NCBI GenBank assembly: GCA_026413225.1
Contig: CM048552.1
Coordinates: 132,197,053 to 132,261,052, forward strand
Direction of reading: 5' to 3'
Length of the DNA stretch: 64,000 nucleotides
Source of the DNA: Otis tarda
Lineage: Eukaryota; Chordata; Aves; Otidiformes; Otididae
How positions within the stretch are numbered: position 1 is the first letter of the stretch; every line of letters begins with the position of its first letter. Below, in pieces: positions 30,291 to 41,619 of the stretch. Position numbers and translations under genes: made by a program. The notes beneath the pieces were generated by a model. It did no database searches. It saw only the letters and a list, made by a program, of their open reading frames with translations, and was not told the DNA's origin.

Positions 30291-31422
30291 ATTTAGTATT
30301 ATTTATTGACATGATAAGTGATACAAGTGTTGCCCGTCCAACAGCACAGTTATGTAGAGAAACAATGGCTGGTAATCACCACTGATGAGCAATTTGCACT
30401 GATGAGTACTAATTTCTAGGAACCAGCTGCAGAAGAGAGTTGCAACAGCGCATTCAGAAAATGTAAATGTACTGGAGACCTGCATATAATAGAATAGATT
30501 GAAGCAAAAAAATTGCCTTGTGTTCCCTGCCCTGCCTCCTCTGTTTTTCTTGGATGTCATCTACTGTAATTTTTATTGAAATACTAACAGTGTTACCTAA
30601 AGCAGTTTTCAACACAGTTACTAAGTTGAAATGGCATTAGCACCTAGCAGTTAGCCAATGCAGCAGAGCCAATATCCAGTAAAGCATTTCTTATAATACG
30701 GGGACTAGAAGTTTGCGTCTTGTGTGTGCCAGGAAATTTTTGCAAAATCTTCCCATTGTTGGTGCCACAAGTTCCCGTATTCCTTATAGCAACAGAAATC
30801 AGTATGTCAGAGTGTCTAGTAGGGAGGCAGAAGAAGGCAGAGGCTTACACCTCCAGGCCAAAAGCTGTCAATTAAAATAGTCATGCAGAATACTGTCAGT
30901 ACGACAATTCTCATCCTTCTAATATGTGGAAATGAACAGCTAGTACTAGAGGTGAAAAAGAGGGGAATTTTAACTTAATGTAAAATAAGCCTTGTCTATT
31001 CATCTGTATTAAGTATTCCCTTGGCAGAAATGCCCAATTAATTGATTTATTCCTAATGATTCTCTGCGCTGTTGAATTGCTCTTCAGTTAAGTATGTCTA
31101 CAGTGCTAAAGGGTCTATCCACATTTAACAATCTGTAGTTATTGATTTTTTTTTTTTTCACAGAGTGGTCTGAAGGTGCCTATTCTTTTGAGGTGCGCTC
31201 TTTAGAAACTGTGAACTTGACTGTGAAAACATACGCATCCAGTTGCTTTTTTGTCATTATGGTGTGAGCAAATACTTGAAACTAGATTATGTTAGTTTTG
31301 GCAAGACATTTTCAAATTGGAGAATTAAAAAAGCCTAAGAAGTTGCAGAATTCAGTCTTATGCAGCCGTATATTCTGGTTTCTTGACTTGCTCAGAATTC
31401 CAAATTTTCCTTTCTTTGACAG

Positions 31423-31503
31423 GTACTACAGATCGAAAGCATGAAATCAAAAAGGTACCTCCTGAAAGGCCAGAATGTCTTCCTAATCGAACAGAAGAAA
31501 AAG
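31423..31503 (+). CDS. SH3KBP1: SH3KBP1 exon: basic/proline linker
   Basis: An 81-bp exon between TTTGACAG and AAG|GTATGA. It enters and exits in phase 1: two bases complete a Gly, 26 codons follow, and the last base starts a Glu. The residues include [20 protein letters not shown] and then NRTEEK. The [10 protein letters not shown] run is a proline-rich SH3-ligand-like stretch in the linker after SH3-C. Being symmetric, the exon could be skipped without a frameshift, which fits the many splice forms known for this gene; no skipping can be shown from genomic DNA alone. Confidence 0.94.
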
Positions 31504-33873
31504 GTATGAAATGTGTAGTCCCTGTTTTCATTAAATGTATTGTTTGGATGTTTATTTCCCGCTCTAATAGATCTGTGATGATCTGCATTTTGGAAAGGAT
31601 CTCATTGTTGCTTTTGGACTAAATTCATGGTATTCAATTATACCACTCCAGAGCTGTTAAGTACTTGTAGGCTCAGCTAAAGTCAAGGGAGGTATGTTCT
31701 CAATACATAAAATGCTGTTTAAAGCTCTGTGCTCAGTAAAACTTAGCTCCTTGATCAAGTGAGTTACCCCATATTAGTGCATACTTTTTTATTAACATCT
31801 ATATGCCTCAGTTCTCTAGGTAAAAAACAGGATTGGTGGTTTTCTGGCCTCACAGAGAGGTTTTGTGAAGACATAGTCATCAATGCTTATGAATCACCCT
31901 GTGATAGTCACAAAAGTCATAGGCAAACCTGTGAAGAAATAAAAAAATTCAGTCTTCAAAGCCAGGTTTGAACATTGAAAGAAATAGAGCACGGTACCAC
32001 ACAGAGGGGTGACAAGCAAATTAAACCTTTAACGGTTTCATTGTGTTCATTGTGTGTTCTGAATAATTTGGGGAAAATAGTTATACCGGTTCTCTAATTG
32101 AAGATAGTGTCAGTTTTCATACACTCAAGTGGACTATTAGATTGTACAGACAAGTTTATTTATGGGATTTCTTAACTTTCAGGTATTTGAACTTGCAGTC
32201 TTTTAAAAAGCATGTATATGCACAAGACTAAATGTATAATATGCAGTTACAATTTAGTGCCGCAACATTCCGACTTTGCACCAAGATCTGTTTCAGGATG
32301 TATGTGTTAGTGATCTGACAGGTATTTTGCACTTTCATCTACATATTTTACTTTTGCATATGTGCACTACTTTTTGTGGTTATCTTCGCAATAAAACCCT
32401 TTGCTTTCCATTTTTGGATTTACAAAGCCAACTGTCAAAACGGTGAAGGAAGTTTAAATATGTTACTGTCCCAAGGTATAAATATCTGTAACTTTTCTAA
32501 ATGTTGAAAAGAGGCCGTAGGAGTCATGCCTGGAGTACCGAGGAGAGGTAGGAATTGTTCAGTGTGGTGTGGCAGCAGCGGTGGCACAGGAACATTCTTT
32601 ATGCTGAGTGTTGGTATGCTGACTAGCTTGTCCTCCATGCATAGTTTAGATTCTTGCACACCATCACAGTATAAATTGTCATAGGAGTAAATGTGTAAAA
32701 ATTACACAATACGCTGGAAAAGCTTCCGTGTTACAGAGGACTCAATGACTGCATCAACTGAAAGTGTACTGAAAAAAGGTACATGCCTGGGAACAACAGT
32801 CACTTACTGGACTATTCCAAACCCAATGTGGATTGTGTTTCTGGTGATTTATTCCACGATCTTCTCAGACTGAAACCTAAAACCCATTAAGCAATACCCT
32901 TTAACATTTCCAGTACCTCTTACATGTGTACAGAGGTGTAATATTCACGATACAGCATAGACAGTGTTGTCAAGGGAATTGGGACGTTGACATAGTAGGA
33001 TACAGAGAATGAAACTGTGGTCTCTTTGAGAGTTTTGTCCTTTGAGGTGAATCAGGTTTCCTATGGTGTGGCAAACATGTTTACATGTTTGTCTTGTATT
33101 ATGAATGTAAAGCCTGTTATTTACAGGAGTTATTCGTGTGTATAGTACTTTACGTACTCACAGGCATTACGTGTTTGGCATTGGATATTAGTATTGTGGC
33201 ACTTTCCAACTATGCATAATCCATCCTGCAAATGATCCGGTTTTTCACTGGCAAACTGAAAAATTCAGCATATAACTCTGAGCTTAAAAACCTGAATAAA
33301 AGGTCTGATTTTTTCCAAGGCATTAACATGCTGCCAAACATTGCTAAATTTTAATGCTTGTATTTTCATTTAACTGCAGTTCACTTGAAACACACTTTTC
33401 CCCCTAGAAATTATATTTCACTGTTTATTCAAGAGATGTTAAGAATATCCAGCATATTTATATTTGTGACCTTCTAACTTAATATTGTTTCATATTAGAA
33501 TTTGATATAAGCTGTGCTCTTGGGAAATTGTTCCAAATGGTATGGAATTTTTTTTCCATTTTTAGCTTTTACACTCAGAAATCAGTAAGTTACTAAAATA
33601 GAAAACAACATTCCCATTCAGACACTGCAGACAGATTTCAGCCATGAGGTATTATAGGCAGAACAGTCAGGCAGGGCAAAGAACTGGTTTGTGGTAAACA
33701 TGTTATTTCAAATAAAGAATGATTTAGAACAGAAGTGGAAAGGAGATAAGCTTTTTCTTTGTGTACAGTGTATCTACAGTTGAAGAGCTCTTGTTTAATT
33801 GTAGACTTGTGAGTGCAAATGAATTCCACTTAATATCTGTGTTCTTTTTTTTCTGGAAATAATTGATTTAAAG
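31504..33873 (+). other. SH3KBP1: SH3KBP1 intron, 2.4 kb
   Basis: A GT-AG intron. It carries a possible MIR remnant at 31803-31890 and is otherwise unique AT-rich sequence. The acceptor is unusual: the T-rich tract is at 33845-33853, about 20 bases before the AAAG|AAAGATC boundary, with purines between. Confidence 0.83.
31803..31890 (+). mobile_element. Probable ancient MIR SINE remnant
   Basis: ATGCCTCAGTTCTCTAGGTA, then AAAAACAGGATTGG, then TGGCCTCACAGAGAGGTTTT and GTGAAGACATAG follow the order of the MIR 3' half (CTCAGTTTCC, TAAAATGGG, CTCACAGGGTTGTGAGGATT). It is diverged and was identified by eye only. Confidence 0.4.
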
Positions 33874-34036
33874 AAAGATCAGAGAGAGAGCAAAAACAGT
33901 TAGACTTGCAGAAGCCTTCAGTTCCTGCTATACCTCCGAAGAAACCTCGGCCACCCAAAGCAAACTCTGTGAATAGACCTGGTACCTTGCCCCCGAGACG
34001 ACCAGAAAGACCAGCGGTGCCTGTGACTCATGCAAG
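33874..34036 (+). CDS. SH3KBP1: SH3KBP1 exon: proline-rich region with PxxxPR motifs
   Basis: A 163-bp exon: two bases completing Glu, 53 codons, and two bases of a split Arg codon. It begins [20 protein letters not shown] and continues [34 protein letters not shown]. The [10 protein letters not shown] and LPPRRPERP stretches are the main PxxxPR/PxxP clusters of the CIN85 proline-rich region. They are known in the family to act in intramolecular SH3 contacts and in binding partner SH3 domains such as that of PI3K p85. The acceptor (TTTAAAG) and donor (AAG|GTATTG) are both weaker than the others in the gene. Skipping this exon would shift the frame. Confidence 0.95.
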
Positions 34037-34913
34037 GTATTGGTTTTGCTCTGTCTGGTGCTTTTGGGATTAGTGGAATAAACACACATTTAAGGAATTT
34101 AGATTTTACAGTTAAAGTCACAATTTATTTCAGGGTAAACTGTATTTAAAGAACAAAAATAAGAAAGAAATGCCTTCTAGTCATTGGGCTCAGTCATAAC
34201 TGTCTTGTCAAGATCAGTATTAGACTGTTCATTACTGGTTTATTTCTGCTGATGAACACATTGTTACTGAAGCATCATAGTTTCCACTGTAGATATATGG
34301 GGAATACCTGCATTAGATGTTGACTTTCTTAGTTTACCTCAAATTATTCCACCTTAGCGAGGGCACTAAGTCAGTGCAAAAGCTTGGATTGTACTGAGGA
34401 ACAGCATTAGACAATGCACATGTCAAATACTGTCAGCTTGGTTTCAGTCTGTCTTCTTTGATCATTTTAGATCAATTTTTAGCAAAATACATGTGTCTTC
34501 ATAGAATCTTCCTTAAACTGGTACCACTGCAGAATACTGCTGTCAAGTATTTATGCTCTAATGTTGGTTGTTATTCTATAGTTACATGATGCTCTTTATC
34601 AGAAGTGGTTACAGCCTTTAAGGAGCACTGGGAGATTGGACTTGCTAACACAACTACGTGGCTATGTTAGTCATCAGCATCTGGGTTGTGCACTGTAGAC
34701 TTCCTTTGTGCATAGTGGATAGAAATAGGTAAAAAATAGAAAAAAGAAGTTACCTAAAATAGGCAAGCTGCACATCGTGAAGAAGTACTAGAATATAGGC
34801 ATAGAAATAATTTTACTATTTTACTGTTAGAAAAATTAACTGCCATTTGACTGCTTGAGTTCAAGTGTACTAATGGTAAATTAAATACCAGAATGGAGTA
34901 TAGAGTAGAGTGG

Positions 34914-35968
34914 TGTCGTAGTTTAGCCCTGACTCGGGACCAAGCCCTACGCAGTCGCTCGCTCAGCCTCCTTGCCCTCCTAGGGAATGGGGGAGAGATA
35001 ATATAAGAAAAGGCTCCAGGTTTGAGGTAAGGGCAGGGAGAGATCATTCAAGTTACTGTTATAGGCAAAACAGACTTGACTTAGGGAAAACAAATTAAAT
35101 GTATTAACAATAAAACTGAAGTAGGATAATGAGAAAGAAAAAAAAAAACCCAGATCTTAATAACACCTTCCCGCCCTACCCCTCCCATCTTTCCAGGCTT
35201 AACTTCGTTCCAGACCATCTCCACCTCCTCCCGCCGAGCAGCACAGGGAGGGAATAGGGAATGGGGATTATGGTCAGTTCATCAGAACGTCGTTTCTGCC
35301 ACTGCTCCCTCCTCGAGGAAAGAACTCCTCACATTCCTCCCCTGCTCCAGCGTGGAGTCCCTCCCTTGGGCTACAGTCCTTCACAAACTGCTTCAGCAGG
35401 GGTTGTTTTCCACAGGGTGCAGTCCCTCAGGAATGGCTGCCCCAGCACGGGCTCTCCCTCGGGCATCCACCTGCCCCAGCATGGGGTCCTCCACGGGCTG
35501 CAGGTGGATCTCTGCTCCTCCATGGGCCTCTGTGGGCTGCAGGGGGACAGCCTGCCTCACCATGGGCTGCACCAGGAGCAACTTTACTTCTCCCCCTCCT
35601 TCTTCAGTGACCTTGGCATTCGCAGCTGCTCCACTCAGAAGCAATTCCTCACAATTGGACTCAGGCAGACGCCTCTCATATTCTCTCACAAAACCTCTCC
35701 TGTTCTCTCCTCTCTTCTCTGGTCCAGGCCCAGACAGCTGCCCGGCAGGAGGCCAGAGGGCGAGGCCCACACCTGCCCATCTCTGCCTGCACTTCAGTTT
35801 TATTTTCCCCTTCTTAAATACATAATCACAGAGGCATTATCACTGCCCCAGATTGGCTCAGTCCCAACCAGCGGCAAGTCCACCGGACAAAGGGGAAACT
35901 TCTAGCAGCTTCTTCTTCAGAAGGTGCCATTGTAGCCCCCCCACCACTGCCACTACACAAACCCAGCA
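34914..35968 (-). mobile_element. Avian ERV solo LTR (about 1.05 kb) with internal minisatellite-like repeats
   Basis: The plus-strand left edge is TGTCGTAGTTTAGCC and the right edge is CTACACAAACCCAGCA. Between them are AGAGATAATATAAGAAAAGG, AGGCAAAACAGACTTGACTT, GAATGGGGATTATGGTCAGT, repeated CCATGGGCTGCAGG-type units (about 35400-35570), and CTTCTTAAATACATAATCAC near the right end, in the same order as the copy at 62335-63495. Read on the minus strand, GTATTTAAGAAGGG supplies a TATA-like box, so the transcriptional sense is probably minus, opposite to SH3KBP1. There is no internal retroviral sequence. Flanks share only a weak GTGG (34910-34913 and 35971-35974), so the target duplication has decayed or the right boundary is off by a base or two. 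The family is common in neoavian genomes (from memory). Confidence 0.85.
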
Positions 35969-37081
35969 CGGTGGAATAAAGTAGAAATCCTAGACGTTGA
36001 TTCCCCTCATTCCTCTGCATGTGGTTCATTAAACAAGTTCTCTCAGTGTGAAATCTGAGACACATAAAATAAAAAAACGATGCCTGCCTTGTGCTTCCAG
36101 TTTCATCTTACTGAAGTGCTTTGGCTGTGCATCTCTGAGAACTTACCCTTCTATTCAGGTGCTACTGCAACAGCTTCTTTTGGACTCCTTGGCTTTTGAA
36201 CATGCTTGCCTGGTTGTTCCAAAATATAGTCCACACCTGCTGGTCACTTGGGCATGCTTGCAAAAACAAGTATTTGCTATGACTTTTCCATTTAGCTAAG
36301 TGATGTCTTCTTGGCAAGACCAATACGTACCTTAGTGTTCAGTTCACTGCCTAGATATGCAGCAGGGTAGCTATTCTTTTGTTTTATCCTTTGCCTGAAA
36401 TATTTAAAAGCATTTAGAGTTGTGTAGGGGTGTTTTATTGTTCTTCTGTTTTCCTTTTTTCCTGTGTACAAAATTGTATAAATAAGCTAAGCATTTTTAA
36501 AGATATTTCGGGTTTTGTGTTATCAAAGTGAAAAAGCAGATCTAAACAGTAACCCTGTTGGGTTCTTAGTTCTCTGAAGTCTGCTATGTATAGCACAGAA
36601 TAAAAAACGCTTAGTTCTTTTTACCTAATACTATTCTATTTGAAATAAATTTACTTGTAAAAGTAGTTAGATTAAAACTTAGAAGGAAAGATGATTTTTA
36701 AGGTGATGATGATGCATATTGATGATGGTAGTTCCAGGAGTTTCCCTATGAATTACTTTATCAGCTAATTCAAATTAATGGATTTATCACATATAGCTGT
36801 TCTGCTTGGTAAGCTCTAACTTGTAAGGGTGTCTTATAGGAAGAGGGCAGAAAGTTCATGTAATGAAATAATCCATGGAATAGATTTTGAATTACTTGAA
36901 TAACTAAGAAATGTGACACTTCAGATGGAAGCTGTCACTTCAATAAAGGCGTTTTGTTTATAAATCAGTTCAGTTTAATAGGAGAGGAAATATTTTTAAG
37001 ACCTGCTGGTATCCCTTTACAGAATCTGAAAAACCTAAGGCAATTAGAATAAAAATTGAACCAGCAGAATTTTTGCTAACC

Positions 37082-37320
37082 TGTCCTGGTTTAACCTCAG
37101 TGGGAAGCTCAGCCACACCCAGCTCGCTCATTCCCTCACAGTGGGATGGAGGTGAGAATCGGAAGGGCAAAAGTGAGAAAACTCGTGGTTTGAGATCAAG
37201 ACAGTTAAACAGATAGAGCAAATGCTGCCTGTGCAAGCAAAGCAAAATAGGGAATTCATTCACTGTTTCCCATTGGCAGACAGGTGTTTAGCCATCCAAC
37301 ACTATCCCAGCTAAAACCAG
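37082..37320 (-). mobile_element. Internally deleted avian ERV LTR
   Basis: It starts TGTCCTGGTTTAACCTCAGT and includes ACTCGTGGTTTGAGATCAAG, AAAGCAAAATAGGGAATTCA, CCATTGGCAGACAGGTGTTT and, at the right edge, ACTATCCCAGCTAAAACCAG. These are the two ends of the LTR family seen at 5091-5610, in minus orientation. At 239 bp it is about half the usual length: the central U3 part is missing, with the join just after AGCCATCC near 37296. The right-hand terminal GGACA is also lost or mutated. No partner LTR or internal genes are nearby. Confidence 0.75.
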
Positions 37321-38915
37321 TGGATCCTAGGTGGAAAAATTGTTGTAATATAAAGTGAGTCCCATGAGATTTCCATGGCTACTGCTGAGCAGAGGAGGGT
37401 TTTTTTTCTGTTCAGAGTGTCTTGCATCTTGTGCATCTCACTGGCTTTTTGTGGTGATCATTGTTTTTCCGTTTCAATATAATCCCCCTTCCTTGGAGGC
37501 AGGTTAGGGCTTCAAGGGCAATAGGAGAGACAAAAGCCACATGGGACAGAGAATAGCTGTCAAGTTGCTCCAAAGGTTTCATAGCTTATTTAGACATTCC
37601 TATGATTGTACAATTTACCGACGAGTCAATTCTCTGGAGTAGGCAAGGCATAAAGACCTACAGAAAGTGCATTGTTACAATCAATCTAAACCAATCTGCA
37701 TCCATAAGGTTGCTAACAGGGGCAGGTTCCCTCTCCTGGCAGCCTGTTCCTGCAGCTTCCCTTATGTTAGCACCAGCATTTGTGCGGCTGTTCAGCCATA
37801 TGGGTCAGGGAGTTGCTCCAGACGGCAATTCATCAGTTTGCAGGGGGATTTCTATTAATGTGGGGTTTCTTTCAGGCTGATCATCTGTCTCAACCAGCTG
37901 ACAGCCTATCTGCATGGGCACAAGCAGAGGGAGGGAGACATTGTGACCAAGAAGGGATGGCTCCATTCCTTTCACAACAATATGGATGTAGATTGGCATA
38001 ATAAGCCTGTTGATTCTTTGGAGAACAGAGTTGGGTTTTTTTTGTGGGGTTGATGTCATATATCTTGGTATTCTTTGTAGTCATATGGTAAATGTTGTGA
38101 CTTTCACCCCTAGTCACATCATCCTAAGAATCTCCTGCAAAACCGTACTCACACATTTACTAGAGCGCTTCCAACTCACATGGTGCTCTCAGTTTGCTGG
38201 GAAATACATGTGCGCAGAACAGAGTATGCAGTCAGATGCTCATTGCCCTGTCAGCCAAGAAACTATGTTGCTTTTTACAGATTTACAAATATATAAGCAA
38301 TTAAAAAAAAAAAAGACCAAAAGATAGGAAAACTAATTTTGATCAGGTAGATCACTTGGAGAATACCCTTATTTATCTTCTTGCTACTTAATACATTTTT
38401 CTAGGAATGTGTTGAATTTCATCTATTTCCTTCCTGGTGCAGACTGCCTGCCATATTGATAGCTGTGTAGGACTAGTTTGTTTTTCAGGTCATGAACTGG
38501 TTGTCGGTCTTTTTTAGTTCATAGAATACTTCATACCACAGTGTTTAACTGGATATATGTTCACTTAATCTGTGACTTCCTCCAGTTTTTTAACATGAAA
38601 TTTTCAGGCTCTTTATCACAGCCTTCCTGAAGTCTGAAATAAAGTTTCCAGCCACTTTGTGTTTTACTCATAAACTGCTGACATGAGTTGAGGTTCAGGC
38701 CATCTGTTTTTAGCTTATAGCATCAAAATGAAAAGATCAACAAGGTTCAGGAGCTCGCTATGTATTTTACTGTCAATGGCTAGTTATGCCTGTTCATAGA
38801 AGTTCACATTTGCCTAGGTTGTTTCAGGGACAGATCTATATTTTTACCCATAATTTGGGTACCTTATGTACATCATAATTGTTACAGCGCTACACAGGGA
38901 ATAGTCATTGTGGAC

Positions 38916-38963
38916 AGACTATTATATTTGTTAAGTGATAATAAGACTATTATATTTGTTAAG
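38916..38963. repeat. Short direct duplication, 28-bp period
   Basis: AGACTATTATATTTGTTAAG occurs at 38916-38935 and again, unchanged, at 38944-38963. Eight bases (TGATAATA) separate the copies. The perfect identity suggests a recent local duplication. Confidence 0.85.
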
Positions 38964-39230
38964 ATAATGATGGTAAGTACCATTTATTGCATTAACTGAA
39001 CAGTTGTTATCACAGTAAATGGACAAAAGGATTTGTCTGTGTGACCTGTGCAATGCCGAGCTACTCGCCTACCAGTGGCCCTTTTTTAATTAATTGTTTC
39101 AGTAGTCAGATTATTTTAGTAAACTAAAGTAGTTGCGAGATAGAAAGAATAATCATGCTGCTTATGTTTGATCTCCTGTTTGATTTAAAAGTAGTTCTTT
39201 TGTATAGAGTGTCCCAATATAGGGACTATA

Positions 39231-39290
39231 GGGGTTGGACTAGATGACCTTTGAAGGTCCCTTCCAACTCTAACCATTCTATGATTCTAT
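39231..39290 (+). mobile_element. CR1 LINE 3' tail fragment
   Basis: GGGTTGGACTAGATGACCTT, TGAAGGTCCCTTCCAACTCT and AACCATTCTATGATTCTAT form the canonical CR1 3' end in sense orientation. It is truncated to about 60 bp. Confidence 0.92.
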
Positions 39291-39862
39291 AACTCTTGAC
39301 ACTTGCCTATTCCAAAGACATTTCAGACCAGGTGATCTTGGTTCTTTGGACCTATGGAAACAATATCAGTAGTCTAATCTCATAAGCAACGTGCAAAAAT
39401 GTGGTGGAGGAGCTGCATTTATGAGCAAATACTAGGTACTGTTGAAAAGCATGATGCTAGCTTGAGGTTCTCTGCCTTTCTGCAGTGTTCTAGATAGTCC
39501 ATCAGTATAGTTTATGCAAGCCAATTAATTAGGAAAAAATACAAATAAGATATTGAAGAATCTCCCTGTGCCCTTAGGTTTCCTTCGTGTTGAGATGCTG
39601 TGAACATCTGAAGAATTATTCAGGCCACTACGATGTCTAAAATAGGCTTTTTTGACAGGTGTTAAGGAGAAATGAGATAAGGTTAATCCGTACAGCATGT
39701 CTACTTACTGGAGATTGCTCTCTCTGACACATTGCTATTACTCTGGCGCTACAAAGGAAGAATATTTTCCCCTCTCATTATTAATTGCAAGTTAGCTATC
39801 ATTTACTGTAACCCACACAAAAACTCCAATAAAAAAATCTCCTCTTCTTGATCTAAATGCAG

Positions 39863-39948
39863 GAGTGATAGTCCAAAAGTGGAATTAGTGGGCAGTACGG
39901 TATCCGGCACTCTAGAGAAAGACTCCTCTGAAAGAAGCAATGACATCG
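39863..39948 (+). CDS. SH3KBP1: SH3KBP1 exon: serine/acidic linker
   Basis: An 86-bp exon after AAATGCAG, ending TCG|GTAAGT. One base completes the Arg begun upstream, 28 codons follow, and one base of Asp ends the exon. It encodes SDSPKVELVGSTVSGTLEKD followed by SSERSNDI. This linker is rich in Ser and acidic residues, with Ser-Pro and acidic-flanked Ser as possible phosphosites. It shows the family order DSPK, SG.L.KD, SNDID known for CIN85. Entry in phase 2 and exit in phase 1 match both neighbours. Confidence 0.95.
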
Positions 39949-40524
39949 GTAAGTTATAGTGCTTTTTATAGTTTGCCTAAGAAATTTATGGTGTAAATTT
40001 CTGCTTTTTAGTGACTTTGTTGTGATCCAAAAAGCAGATAGAGGATTTGGCAATGAATTTGAGTGCATTTATATCAAATTTTAACTGCAGGATTAAAGGA
40101 TCATTTCTGCTTAACTTTAAAAAGTGGTGTTGGGATTTTCTGTTTAAAAATTTTTTTCAAGGAAATATGGAATAGGAGGGCTTTTGTTATTTCTGTTTAA
40201 AAGTCTGAAACGAGTGAGACGGCCAACCATTATAAGTCATACTAGTTTAAAATAAGTAATATTAGTGCTGCCATACTTATAATGCTGCAAAAGATCGTGG
40301 TTTTGGTGCAGTTAGTAATCTTTACACTTTCTAATACAAAGGAATAGAGAGCAAATTGAAGCCAATTTGAATAAATTTTACTGGAAACACTGATTAAAAG
40401 AAGTCTAAATTTCTCTTGTTTGTGTTCCTGCAACACAAAAGGTTTAACTGGGAAAACACCTGGAAAGGAGTAACAATAGGTTATTTTTCTGTCTTCTCTC
40501 ACCCTCCTTCCTTCTCAAGTTTTG

Positions 40525-40740
40525 CAGTGCAGGAGCGATGTTTGCCGGGGTGGTTGCTGCAGTAAGTGGCACTTGGAAAGCAAGGTGCCCTGACTCTTGT
40601 CCCAGTGCTGTAAGCAAAAGCCGCAACAGCCATCTTCTACCTTTACTTAGAAATACGCCAGCACCAGCTGCTGCTGTCGCTCTGCTCTGCAGTCGCAGCT
40701 GTGCCGCGAGAGACGCGTGTTTGTAAAAGGCAGAACCAGG
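40525..40740. promoter_or_regulatory. Local CpG-richer patch in intron (possible internal regulatory site)
   Basis: About ten CpG dinucleotides fall within about 210 bases, including GTGCCGCGAGAGACGCG near 40700, against a CpG-poor AT-rich background. The rat orthologue (Ruk) is known to make short isoforms from internal promoters, so a promoter here is conceivable. There is no clear TATA box or initiator and no recognisable alternative first exon, so this is weak inference. Confidence 0.2.
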
Positions 40741-41619
40741 GTATTCTGAATGTGTACGCATTACTACCTTTCGCTGGCAGCATTAAATGTTATTTCGATG
40801 TGGTGGTTTCTACCCAGACTGCTTTATTAGTGAAACATTTGTGTAGAGCAGTATACTTTTAACAGCCAAACCTGCCTTTTTTTTGGACTTGAAAGCAGAG
40901 CTTTAAGTTATAAATGGGTTTTAACTGCAATGTAACAATAAAATGCTAAATTGATTTCACATAGGTTTATGAGCTTTCCAGCATCCATATGTCTGCTTGT
41001 TTTTAACCTTCTGCCGTTGCTACGGTTTATGATAGTGACGTTCTTCTAGAGAAGCAAGTAGTATGTTTTTTACAGATTTTCATTTGGGATAAACACGGAA
41101 AACTAGAAGCTTGTGATAAATTGCAGGAACATTTTTATTGTAGAGATGAATATAAAGGAATGGTATGGAAATCCAGTCAAATTCTACCATTTAGTGTTTG
41201 TTACCCATGTTTACAAATTTGCTTCAAAGCATAGAAGTCTTTGCTTATTTGAAAGAGAAAGCTATGACTGCAAATAGGATATAGTGGTGTGATGGAAGTA
41301 AACTTTTTTATCCTTGTGCTAGTTTCCTTGGAATCAGGATAAAAGCTTAGAGTATTTTGTATTCTTTCTGGGTTTTTTTTGACAACCTGTAAAAGGTTAG
41401 GTAGGAGATTTGACTTAGGTGGGGTTTTTTTTTTTGAGGGTTGGTGTTTTTTTTTCTTTTTTTTTTTAAATGATGGAGAATAGGAGCCAACAAGAGTCCA
41501 TAAACCAAACCACACACTCAACGTGTTGCAAAAGGTTTAGCTACTGACCTCCTGTTACCACTAACAAGGGAAGCCTGTTGAGCCCAAGGATAAAATAGTG
41601 TGAATACTTAGATAAGTAT

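Larger units (their letters stand above)
27570..31422 (+). other. SH3KBP1: SH3KBP1 intron, 3.9 kb
   Basis: A GT-AG intron. It holds a probable antisense MIR remnant (29145-29232) and a minus-strand CR1 tail (30231-30290). A T-run (31147-31159) ending in CACAG resembles an acceptor but is not followed by sequence that would keep the reading frame of the gene. Otherwise I see only unique AT-rich sequence. Confidence 0.85.
34037..39862 (+). other. SH3KBP1: SH3KBP1 intron, 5.8 kb
   Basis: A GT-AG intron. It contains a large antisense-oriented ERV LTR (34914-35968), an internally deleted LTR (37082-37320), a 28-bp-period duplication (38916-38963) and a CR1 3' tail (39231-39290). The long open frames at 35261-35905 (plus) and 35393-35770 (minus) lie wholly inside the LTR and are not genes. 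Confidence 0.87.

Noticed and set aside
31147..31165. T-run followed by CACAG, like a splice acceptor
   Set aside because: The downstream sequence does not match SH3KBP1, and the true acceptor with a matching exon is at 31422.
35261..35905. 214-codon plus-strand open frame, the longest in the window
   Set aside because: It lies entirely within the ERV LTR at 34914-35968. The related LTR at 62335-63495 has frames in different registers over the same blocks, and the residues are low-complexity translation of GC-rich repeat units.
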